Shown here: one piece after another, positions 24,101 through 33,606 of the stretch
Numbering within the stretch: the first letter of the stretch is position 1
Layout of the letters: every line of letters starts with the position of its first letter
NCBI RefSeq assembly: GCF_019649055.1
Contig: NW_026570259.1
Location: 806,001-870,000 of the forward strand
Reading direction: 5' to 3'
From: Paramacrobiotus metropolitanus
Taxonomy: Eukaryota; Tardigrada; Eutardigrada; Parachela; Macrobiotidae
Length of the DNA stretch: 64,000 nt
The notes under the pieces: model-generated
Told to the model about the DNA's origin: nothing
Seen by the model: the letters and a program-made list of their open reading frames with translations, nothing else
Databases searched by the model: none
Position numbers and translations under genes: made by a program

Positions 24101-25211
24101 AGAGGAAGCGGAAAATTCGGCTGACATTCTGGAAGAGAAGCGTTGTTGTTTCGCCGAACTACGAGAGAAGCATGCTAATCTGCAAAATACCTTAACGCTG
24201 GAATTCGAGCGCGAAAAGCAGGTCAACCACGAAATTGAAGACACGGAACAGCTTGTGCACAGTCTGGAGGAAGAAACCAAAGAACGAGAACCTTTCAGTG
24301 AACGCGACCGGCATATGTACCATGTCCAGCAGTTGGCACATGAAGATTTTAGCTATATGGAGGGATACAGTGAAGTGCACAGCGTCCTGATGTTCGATAA
24401 GATCGACACCCTGAAAGTGTGGCATGAATTAGCCCAGGACTACATTGAAGAGACAACATGCATGACCGATTCACAGCAAAAAGCCAAACAGGCGTTTACG
24501 GCCGCGGCCGCTAAGTATCAGCGGCTGCGCACTAATCGTGACCATCTGTCGTCGGAACTAACAAATCTCCAGGACGAGAGCGAACGGGAGTTGCATGTAG
24601 CTACCATGGAGGATCAGGCAGAGAGGCAGATGGATCAACAGATTGTGGCGAAGTACAAAGATCATCTGCAGCGCTGTCTGATTACGCGGGATTTGAAGTA
24701 CGAAACCGTGTTGGAGTCAAAGGATTTCTTAGTGGCGTCGGTAAAAGAACTGGTCGAAGGACTTTATGATCGTCATGTGGCACTGGATGCTGCTGGGATG
24801 GATACGTTAAAGACTCTCGAAGACTTACTGGAGCTGGGAGAGGTTATTATTTAATACTTTTGACTTTGAACAAATATTAACTTCTGTTAAAGGTCATTAT
24901 TTTAAGCTTAGCGCGAATTGCAAAGTACCGCCTAACCGGTTCACTTGTTACAGAATCAGAGATTCACTCGCGATACAACAAAACTGATAGCAGCGTTGCC
25001 AACTGAAGCGGACTATATTGATCATTTAGAGAGGATTCAGAAAGTCCTTCAGGAATATATTTCGTGTATGAAAGAAATTGATAACCAGCGCGAAGATCTG
25101 CTAAAAGAGCGTGCGGCGTTGTTGGGTGTGGACGATTACGGTTTACAGCCAGCTGAAAACCCGGACGGTCTTCCTGATGACTACTGCGCTTGTCCGTGCC
25201 AATCAGAGTGA
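21172..25211 (+). CDS. Large Ser/Lys-rich coiled-coil protein, paralog A
   Basis: Exons 21172-23888, 23999-24842 and 24954-25211 join in phase to 1,272 residues. Residues 1-120 are basic and Ser-rich; 120-400 are Ser/Pro/Gly-rich with recurring PRQSS and SSAPRPS. Residues 380-510 are runs of KKSG and KGSK. About 550-645 holds tandem 21-25 residue repeats around RKSTxxY. Another KSS tract contains GFFSRLFGSK near residue 787. From about 905 the chain becomes a long Glu/Lys/Leu-rich coiled coil with paired Cys (CCLREE, RCCFAEL) and a conserved block YKDHLQRCLITRDLKYE. It ends DDYCACPCQSE. No signal peptide or TM segment. I recognise no family; a cytoskeletal, chromatin-binding or flagellar structural role would all be guesses. 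Gene B at about 38153-43843 is its paralog. Confidence 0.85.
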
Positions 25212-25742
25212 CCTTACACCGCTTGATGGCAGTGACCGCTATGACGTTACTAGTTGCTGTTTGGCATTGCCCCCATATCTTCGGGATCTATAAAATAGTT
25301 GTTACTGGGACGCTGTTACGATTAACTACTGCTGTAGTTAGCGTTTTTATGGTTTTAAAACTTTGTTAAATTTGTTCGCCAAGCTTGCATTAGAATTTTA
25401 GTATTTGTTTTCGGGATAGAATTTTGTTTTTTTTTTCTTTAAAGCTTGTTTTATTTTTTATTTGCAACTGCAATTAATTTAGCTGCAATCTCTAAAACTG
25501 CAAGCTCATGAGCTGTATTTTGTTTATGTACAATTGTATATGAGGGACCGCGTCACCGCTGTGTTTCTTAGATACAGACGTGTGATGCGTAAGTACTGAC
25601 TGCATTAAAGAATCAAATATATATTCAAAACATGTGTTGCACATAAAGTACAGTGTAGTATTAAGTACTTCCGTGTTCCACCAACAATATGTATTCACTT
25701 TCGTGACTGTGATATTCCCGCCTTCATCCTCTTTATTAGAGG
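25212..25742. other. Intergenic spacer upstream of peroxiredoxin
   Basis: About 530 bp, AT-rich, with poly-T tracts near 25424-25450. It should contain the 3' UTR of gene A and the promoter of the peroxiredoxin gene. The minus-strand open frame at 25492-25761 has no recognisable content. Confidence 0.5.
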
Positions 25743-26578
25743 ATGTCTTTTGAAAATCCACGGCTTCATATTGGTGAATTGGCCCCGGATTTCACCGCCG
25801 TAGCTGTGGTTAATGGAGAGTTTACTGATGTAAAACTATCATCCTTCCATGGAAAATATGTTGTACTTTTATTCTACCCCGCTGATTTTACCTTTGTCTG
25901 CCCCACGGAACTAATAGCCTACAGCGAAAAATTAAAGGAATTTAAAAAAATTCACTGTGAACTGCTGGGAATGTCTTGTGATAGTCAATACAGTCACTTA
26001 GCTTGGTGAGACCTATTGCGTTGCAAATATCGATTTTTTGAAGATCTTACATTAATTCAGTTGTGCAAACTTCATAAACGCTTGGGTTATTACTTAAAAG
26101 TTAAAATGTACTGTTATATATATTTAAGTTAGGCTAAAGGAAAGACCAAATACTTAGAATTTCATTCAACAGTTACGAAAACACGGCTGGTAAGGCTTTG
26201 AATATTACATGTATCATTGCGCTGCATGTTTTTTGCAGGCTCAATACACCTCGGAAAGAAGGTGGTCTGGGAGGCGCAGTCAAGTATCCCCTTCTTGCTG
26301 ACCACAACGCGTCCATAGCAAAAAAATACGGTTGCTACTGCTTTGCTGAGGGAAACGCATTCCGTGCATTGTACATTATTGACGGCAACGGAATGTTGCG
26401 CCACATCAGTATTAATGATATGCCTGTTGGGCGGAATGTTGAGGAAACTCTGCGTCTAGTACAGGCTTTCCAGTTTACCGATGAAAACGGCATGGTGTGT
26501 CCGGCCGGCTGGAAGCCGGGTGATGACGCAATGGACGCAGATCCAGAGAAGTCCAAAGAATATTTCGCAAGGCACTGA
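25743..26578 (+). CDS. Typical 2-Cys peroxiredoxin (Prx1/2 type)
   Basis: Exons 25743-26005 and 26239-26578 join in phase to 200 residues, the usual length. The peroxidatic Cys is in FVCPTE (residue 53), the resolving Cys in VCPAGW (about 175). The enzyme reduces hydrogen peroxide as a thioredoxin-dependent dimer or decamer in the cytosol; no signal peptide is seen. GGLG and the C-terminal YF (KEYFARH) are both present, the pair that makes eukaryotic Prx sensitive to overoxidation. The segment [14 protein letters not shown] carries two extra Cys where relatives have no Cys. The splice rebuilds the expected [13 protein letters not shown]. Confidence 0.95.
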
Positions 26579-26676
26579 CCATTTGTAATGAAACACTCTC
26601 TACATTATGGACAAACGATAACCATTTTCCTCTTCTTCCCTTTAGCTTCAGCCTGACGATCTGGTGTGTTTAATAG

Positions 26677-27107
26677 GGTTTCCACTAAGAACAGCAATCC
26701 AAAGATTGTCCACCCACCGTAAGTGCACTGAACATAATAATATTATTTTGCTCGCAAATCTTGTAGAGGCTCACATTTACAGGGATCCAGCATTTGATAC
26801 GACACTTATTAAGAAACCGAGACCTTCGTATCCCCACACAGCACTGTACGTTGTCCCAATGCCGGCAGACTTTTCTTTGGTACTTTATTAGTATCGGTAA
26901 TCATTAATTTTTGTTCCCGTATATTTACAGTGTCTATTCAGAAAATAGCGTTCGCTTAACCGAGGATTCCTCTCCTAAGAAAATTTACGAGAGAATGTTA
27001 ACCAAGTATGTATTTGCTCGTTAATAATGTGGCTTTAGTGCAGTGTATCACTGTATCCTTTATTTTTGGGCTATAATTGTTCCGTTTATTCTAGACTTTC
27101 GTTTTAG
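26677..27107 (+). CDS. Possible small four-exon gene or 3' gene fragment, unknown product
   Basis: Exons 26677-26718, 26783-26845, 26931-27005 and 27095-27107 all join in the same phase and end at a TAG. Donors are GTAAGT, GTACGT and GTATGT; acceptors are good. The product reads VSTKNSNPKIVHPPDPAF, then TTLIKKPRPSYPHTALVY, then SENSVRLTEDSSPKK, IYERMLTKLSF. No family is recognised and no in-frame ATG is visible. The 5' end would have to lie in the 98 bp after the peroxiredoxin stop, or be spliced from that gene's transcript. The consistent phases are the only reason to list it. Confidence 0.35.
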
Positions 27108-27282
27108 AATTAATCGCAGCGCAAAGATGAGTTGAAAGCGTAATTCTCCAAAGAATCACGGAAAGCACCCCGCTGATTATGCGTACAGCATTTAATGGAG
27201 TTTGTGACGTAAATTGTACGAGAACTCGTTCAGTGAAGATTGCGCAGTGGGTGTACAGTAATCTAAAGTAGTTACAGTACGT

Positions 27283-27411
27283 ACTAACTAAACAAAAGCA
27301 TTGCAGGTTTAATTTTGGCTACTTCCGCTGTTGATACGGGTTGCAACATAATAATTACTATGTTGTAACCGGTAACCAAATTAAACCTGCAATGCTGCTG
27401 TTTAGTTAGCT
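27283..27411. mobile_element. Foldback element (MITE-like)
   Basis: Arms of about 36 bp, starting ACTAACTAAACAAAAGCATT at 27283 and as the inverted copy ending at 27411, match except for a few bases. An inner pair, GGTTGCAACATA and TATGTTGTAACC, extends the pairing, so nearly the whole 129 bp can fold on itself. There is no coding capacity. Target-site duplications are not clear. Confidence 0.6.
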
Positions 27412-28020
27412 CTTGCATTAATGCAGTTGTTTGCTTTTTCGCCATTTGGTTGCTGATTCAAAGCCAAAATTTACATTTTTCCAGGCGACAATTGAGTGTA
27501 CGTTTTATCTTCGCAAAAATAACCAACGGTCAATAAAAAACGGAAAAGTGCACGATTACGTACAGTTAGCTATTTTCGATTGATTTTCGCAGGCCACATG
27601 ACTTACGATGCCCAGTCACCAGTTATAGTCATGCACTTATCTTCATATTGCAGCATGCAGCTACAGTTTCTACTTTTTGTTATTTTACGCACACATGATA
27701 CCTGCAGAGTGGCGGAAGTTCGAAACTTCATCGCACACCGATAAAATGCGATTGTTATAGAATACTGTGCTTCGATCCCAAACCTACATCTGTAATTCAA
27801 ACAATAACGGTAGTTTTGTGCTGAAAAACATTTGCCGAACATGCCTTATCAAATCTCTGGGTTCACTGAAGCCGAAGGTCGCAAACCCTTTGTTGTTTTA
27901 CCGATCACCCACTTTATTGTATGACCACAATTTGTCAGGATTTTGACGGCTTTGCGAGCGCTACTGTAGTGCCATCGTTACAACACCCAGATACCGACCG
28001 ATTGTCATTATTTTAACGAA

Positions 28021-29240
28021 ATGGATTTCTTGAACAACACTACGTTAGCGGTTGACAACACAACTTTGCCGTTGGTACCAAAATCCAAGACCTTTGTTCT
28101 CGCCACGGCCTGGTTTACCGTCATCGCGTGCGGTCTCAGTTTAACGGGAAACGGACTTGTTCTTTTTCTGTATTTAAGGATTCGTGCTCTGCGGACCAGC
28201 TTCAACATCTATATTGCCAATCTAGCTCTAGCCGAAATTCTTTTCGGAATATCAGGCATACCGGTCCAGTTTGCTAATCAGTACTATGATTACTGGCCAT
28301 ACGGGTTTGGTTTGTGCAGCTTTCTGGAAGGCCTGCAAACAGTGGCCGGCGCCGGTATACGTCAGGCACATCTGCTGATGACGATGAACCGTTTATGGGC
28401 AATTTTAAAACCGATCTCGTACAATCAAATACACACCTGGAGGGTCGCACTGTTTTTTATCGTGTTAAGCTGGTGTTTCGTCGCGGGATTGTATGTGCCA
28501 ATTTCCGTTGCCGGACGGATGTATATAAGGCCTGATGAAAAACTATGTATTATCAATGTTAGCTTTCAGTTTACAACGCTGATTGCTGCCCGAGTTGTAG
28601 CGTATGATTTCCACTGGTGGCTCATATGATTTGCTTTCCCTTTATATCGTACTGGTTGTACAAGCGGAGTGGACAAAAGGATAGAATCCATGAGGAAGAA
28701 AGGTCACAAAACAGTGGTAAGCGATCCGTAAGGGCAAAAAATGCATGATATAAGTAAAATCGTGCTTTGTGTTTTTTATCAGTTCAGATATCGCTTTCAC
28801 AGTGCGCACTGGGATTACTTTACTGTGATTAACTGTACTTTTGAGAAAGATGTGTTAGCTTGTCCTCACGTTACAGGACGACGTGACCGTAACAGTTATT
28901 TCGCTTTTTTTCAGTGTACACTAACGTCGTGAGTACTGCTGGGATTACCGGAACAAATAAAGTGTCACCGACTACTTTGGGTCAACTTTCGAGCAGGAGA
29001 AGTAGAACAAGTAGTGGAAGCAACAGAGTCTTCATTTACGTTTCCATTGCGGTGACAATCTGCTGGAGTTCCACTTCGGCTTTTTGGATCTTAGCTGACC
29101 ATACCGGTTACTGGGATGATACATATTACGGTTTTCAGGCTTGCTTGACTTACGCTAACTCTTTCGTGAACCCTATTCTGTGTTTTATAGCTATGGAAAG
29201 ATTCCGATCGGGTCTAAAAAAACTTGTGTCCTGTGGCTGA
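28021..29240 (+). CDS. Rhodopsin-like GPCR 1, frame broken in TM5 region
   Basis: Exons 28021-28716 and 28915-29240 join in phase 1. The N-terminus has NxT glycosylation sites (NNTT, DNTT). TM1 contains LTGNGLVLFLYL, TM2 NIYIANLALAEILFG, ECL1 W in YYDYWPYG, TM3 with Cys in LCSFLEG and ending MNRLWAILKPISY. TM6 is VTICWSSTSAFWI and TM7 FVNPILCF. The DRY motif is replaced by N-R-L-W, TM6 lacks the Pro of CWxP, and TM7 has NPxxCF rather than NPxxY. After Y-D at about 28608 the frame needs one more base to continue as PLVAHMICFPFISYWLYKR, as the neighbouring paralog reads. The ligand is unknown. Adjacent to GPCR 2 in the same orientation. Confidence 0.75.
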
Positions 29241-30000
29241 CATACGGAAGTACTGTAATTCTAACTTTCATTCCTATAAGTGCACCTTTCATTCCTTTGC
29301 TGTTTCACCCTTTGAAAAGATAATCAGGAAAAAATGTTGAAGTGATTCTCTTATTAAAAAATTAAATGGAACTTCGCCACAAGCACACTCATACCTAACA
29401 TGCTCGTGTACCTTTAAAATGATGTTTCTGATTGAGTTTGCACCAAGAAAATGTTCATGAATCATGATCATGAATACATATCTTAGTTTTGCGGCACTAG
29501 TACTAAACCTATCATGCAGTAGCTAAAACAACATTGTAGAAACGGTCGGCCATGTTTAAAACAGAAAAATAACGTACTCACGTGTTATGGTATATTACCT
29601 ATCGCGACGGGTTGGGCACTGAAAAGTGATCAAATGACAAGTAGACAGACATGTGTATTTAGCCGTTGAAACTTGAAAGTGCAGAAGACACAGCTGCTTT
29701 AGGTTCATGAATGAGTAGTTACTTGAAGTTTAAACTGTCTCTCTTCAAAATATTAACTGTTTATCCGCAATTATCCTAATCTGCTATCGTGTCAAACAAG
29801 CAGACTATAATTGGCTTACATGTGTTAGTTTGGTATACCGTACGCTTGCGGAAGTTATATTGTTCATTTAAAGGTCGCGCCAGAATTAATAGTTATTCAT
29901 ACACGATTTCCCCATTCCAGTGCCGGATACCTACAACTGGAAAGTTGCTAATTTTGAGGCAGTTTTTATACAACACCTTTATCAATACACTGGAACCCAT
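29241..30000. other. Spacer between the two GPCR genes
   Basis: About 760 bp, AT-rich. It should contain the promoter and 5' UTR of GPCR 2; a possible 5' UTR splice acceptor lies near 29919 (CCATTCCAG). A partial palindrome around ATGATCAT occurs near 29460. No coding content is supported. Confidence 0.45.
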
Positions 30001-31031
30001 ATGGATAACCACACCACGGTTGCCGGCAACGACACAACGTCAGTAATCCTCACTGTGAAATCAGTTTTTAATTTAGCAACCATTGCCTTCACGATTGCCT
30101 CCTGGTTTTTGAGTTTATGTGGCAATGGTCTTGTACTGTTTCTGTTTATCTGGGAAAGGACGCTCCGAACAAGTTTCAACTTCTATCTGGCCAATCTGGC
30201 TTTTGCCGACTTATTCTACTGCGTAACGTCGATCCCTGTCTATGTCATTAACCAATATTTTGGCTATTGGCCGTTTGACTCTCTACTATGTAGCGTCTTA
30301 CATGGCACAACGACAATTCTGACCGTTGTTGTCCGACAGGCGCATTTTCTGCTAATCATCAATCGTTTGTGGGCGGTTTTAAAGCCTGTGTCGTACAGAT
30401 TGTCTCATACAAGGAAAACCGTATCAGTTTTGATAATTTTCACCTGGATCTTTGGGTTGGCCATGTATTTGCCGATCTGTATTCTGGGGCGAAGATTCGT
30501 GACAGTTCATCATAAAAATATGTGTGTTATCGATCTTGACCATCAGATCACTCTAGTTATGGTAGCTCGCGTACTGTTTTACGACGTTCCACTGCTGGTG
30601 CACCTGTTTTGTTTTCCTTATATAACCTACCTGCTGTATAAGCGCAACGCTAGGAAAGGAATTGCCAGCACCACAATGTTCGAAAGGCAGTTCTTTATCA
30701 GTGTTCAAGAATTTGTTTTCTTGAAATAGTGCGCAACCCGCTAGCTGTTCAAGCCAAAGCCATGCCGTTTTCATCCATTAAAGCCAACAAAGGAGACCAC
30801 GGGAACAGCCGGGTTTTTGTTTACCTGTCCGTTATGGTTACCGTCTGCTGGGTTGTTAACAACACCTACTGGATTTTAGTCGACCATGCGAGCTACTGGG
30901 ACGATGTGTTTTACGCGATGGAAGCTTGTTTAGATTACGCAAATGCATGGGTAAATCCCATCCTTTGCTTTATCGCAATCGAAAAATTCAGAATCACATT
31001 AAGGGAATTAATGAATTCGAAACAGCATTAA
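30001..31031 (+). CDS. Rhodopsin-like GPCR 2, tandem paralog of GPCR 1
   Basis: I chose the ATG at 30001 (MDNHTTVAGNDTT), which mimics the N-terminus of GPCR 1. TM1 has LCGNGLVLFLFI, TM2 NFYLANLAFADLF, ECL1 YFGYWPF, TM3 ends INRLWAVLKPVSY, and TM5 is followed by FPYITYLLYKRNA. The second part from about 30730 carries TM6 (VMVTVCWVVNNTYWI) and TM7 (WVNPILCFIAIEKF), ending at 31031. N-R-L-W replaces DRY here too. The link in intracellular loop 3 (about 30650-30760) is unresolved: the first frame stops at about 30729 and no intron of normal size joins the halves in phase. Either an unusual splice site or a small indel is present. Confidence 0.72.
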
Positions 31032-31733
31032 TGTTTTCAATATTCCGCAGGATGTCACGTGATTAAACTCACTTTTGGACCATTAGTTTCTCCCTTTGTT
31101 TAATACTTTTGATTACTGTATGAAATGAATTAAGTAAACGTGATTATTACACAGCAGCTGTGGAACACCTCTTTTATGAAGAAAAAGAACAATAAGGGCA
31201 TATTTTTATTCTGATATTAAACACAGCGACAAAACGAAACCACCTGAGTAAATACAGGGCACGTTTTCGGTCCCGAGTATAACCATAGAAAGTACATTTT
31301 ACCATTTTTTTAAGTAAAGGGACCGTGGTATAGCTGCTGTTAAAAAATGTTAACTGACCGTAAAACTACCGCTAGTTAAAAATCGGAATGCTCAACGTAC
31401 TAGCGGTAGTTTCACGTTCAGCTAACATCTTTTATATAAGCTGTCTTGTCTTAAACGGGGGTGCATTTCGCCATTGAACAGATCACAATCCATTTTGCAA
31501 CGCAAAAACAATAGCTACGTAATTATTACTTAACAGTATATTATTATTAACAGCTTTATTAATTTTGTTCGAAAGCTAAGCCGCGCAGCTGGTTAAGTAA
31601 ACTGAAAATACAATTCCAGTATAGCCACCACATATTATATTTTATACATGTGTCTGTATCAAACCAAGGACAAACTAAAATGTTAAAACGTCACACACAA
31701 AAATATCACAGTCAAAGCTTTGTATGAGTATGA
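31032..31733. other. Convergent spacer with an inverted repeat
   Basis: About 700 bp between the 3' ends of GPCR 2 (+) and the three-TM gene (-). It contains the imperfect hairpin at 31345-31433. No coding signal is supported. Confidence 0.5.
31345..31433. repeat. Imperfect inverted repeat, about 32-bp arms
   Basis: The arm at 31345-31376 (from AAAATGTTAACTGACCGTAA) pairs with 31399-31433 (ACTAGCGGTAGTTTCACGTT onward) with only a few mismatches. The loop is about 22 bp. Confidence 0.75.
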
Positions 31734-32362
31734 TTAACTAGAATCAAATCCAGCTACAACAAACGATCCAGTAAAATCCAGGAGACATATCACAGTTACT
31801 GTTGCAAAACAAAGTGCCGCCAAAACGCCACAAGCCTAAAATGCATATTTTGGGGTTAATCTTGGTACACTAGAAAATGGACGGTTTTTGGAAGGTAGTG
31901 TTTTGACTTACTATGGAGGTCAAAAATAAACTTGTTTCCATATTTTTGGCAGGATAAGTCACTTTACAATTATGCACATCTGGCTCGCCCGGCAAACGGG
32001 TATTGCAAATTATTCCCAATCTGTGGCGCGCATTGACATTTTCTTGCTGCTCCGCGAGGAACACAGAGCAAGAAATAATTAAAACAACCGTCCAAAACGC
32101 CGAATTAACCAACATCTGTCAACGTAACCGGAACCGATTAAATAATCCGATACAAAATCCGATGCGTAAATGCTGTTTTCTTTCCACTTACTGTATATTT
32201 CAGATTTGGACCGCTTAACATGACATCTTCGTGAATGCTCAGTACAGTAATAGTCAAGAAAAATATAAGTAAAACAAAGCTGACGATAAGTGTTCCTTCG
32301 TGAAAAAGCAGAGCTTGACTTTTTGGACCTTTCGGCCACACATAAGAACGGGCTCCTTCCAT
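31734..32362 (-). CDS. Three-transmembrane protein of unknown function
   Basis: Exons 32192-32362 (ATG), 31912-32115 and 31734-31835 (TAA) join in phase 0 at both introns, with GTAAGT donors and good acceptors, to 158 residues. Hydrophobic segments are TLIVSFVLLIFFLTITVLSI near residues 24-43, NSAFWTVVLIISCSVFLAE near 60-79, and ACGVLAALCFATVTVICLL near 126-144. The loop between TM2 and TM3 contains two Cys (IICNTRLPGEPDVHNCKV), suggesting an extracytoplasmic disulfide. No family is recognised. Its 3' end faces GPCR 2. Confidence 0.65.
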
Positions 32363-33606
32363 GGTGCACAGGGATAACAATAACAGGACCTCTCAAAAAA
32401 CAACACATTTTATGTTTGATAATCGCTGAAAATTCAGTAACTTCCTAACATGTGGTGTGATGTGTTTATGACTTAAATTCTTGCTTCCATTAATTTTGGA
32501 ATTTCTAAGACTTTGTAAATTAACCGATTGTAAATTAACCGCTGTTAAACGGAGTTATGTAAACTCACGAAAGCTGATCCAGAAAACGCTCCGCATAAAC
32601 TCCACACAAAACCTGAATTGAACCTCATCGGGCTGCTATTATCAGCAGCATGACTGGAATGATTTTATGGATGCTTCTTTTGAAAGTCATCCAACTGGCT
32701 CATCCAGGCATGGTGGTTTAACGGCCAGAAAAAACGCCGATTCAGGAGTACAACAAAACAATCAGGAACATCCATGACACTCAATTTTTTTTATGAGAAA
32801 TAATGATTCCGTACAGTGCGAGTGCTTCTGCACAGTACATTGATTTCGTTAACTTTGTTAAGTACATAATAAATGTTTGGAATACGTAAAACGTGCATCA
32901 TACTGCGAACAAAACAGACTCCCATATCCCCACTCCCACAAGATCTTTACGTACTTACTGAAAAACCGGCGCGCATACTATTTGACGTTCCGTAGTAACA
33001 ACTCCGCAAGGTGCAAATGCGGTACGCTTATTAGTTTTATGGCTCGGTTCGATGTGCCAGTGTGCCACGCATGTTGGTTAATCGTGTTTCGTCCTATTAA
33101 TTATCTGACAACCTAACCGGTCCTAACTGCACACTACCAGCTCGCTCGAGCCCAAGATAAGAACACTGAAAAGCAGAAAAAAACAGCAAAACAGTATCAA
33201 GTCATTTTAGCGAGTACTTTACTAATTTATAGTTAATGTTGGCACCTGATATTATCGCTTCCTTAACTAGATAAAACTGCATTAGTGAGTGAACTGTTAA
33301 TTAAGTACAGTAAATAATTTATGGATTAATGGCTGTTTTTAAGGCGTCTGATTGTCTGTACACTGCTTGGAATATAAAGTGCGGCGGCGGAATAATCACG
33401 TTAGGCACCCTGCAGGTCACACAAACCGGGAGGGCATTATGGTTATTTTCTGCTGTGGACTAAACAATGTCGCCTGCATTAATTAGTAAAAAACTTTTGG
33501 AGTAATCCTGCGCTAAATGCTATGATTCGCGGTCTGGCAGCACTTCTGTTCGATGGGAATTATTTGATTAGTTCCGTAATTTTACGATCTACAAGCAATA
33601 TGTGCC
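32363..33606. other. Intergenic region upstream of the Kv channel gene
   Basis: About 1.2 kb, holding the promoters of the three-TM gene (-) and the Kv gene (+). The open frame at 32877-33116 (+) has no motif. No repeat or RNA gene was seen. Confidence 0.45.
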
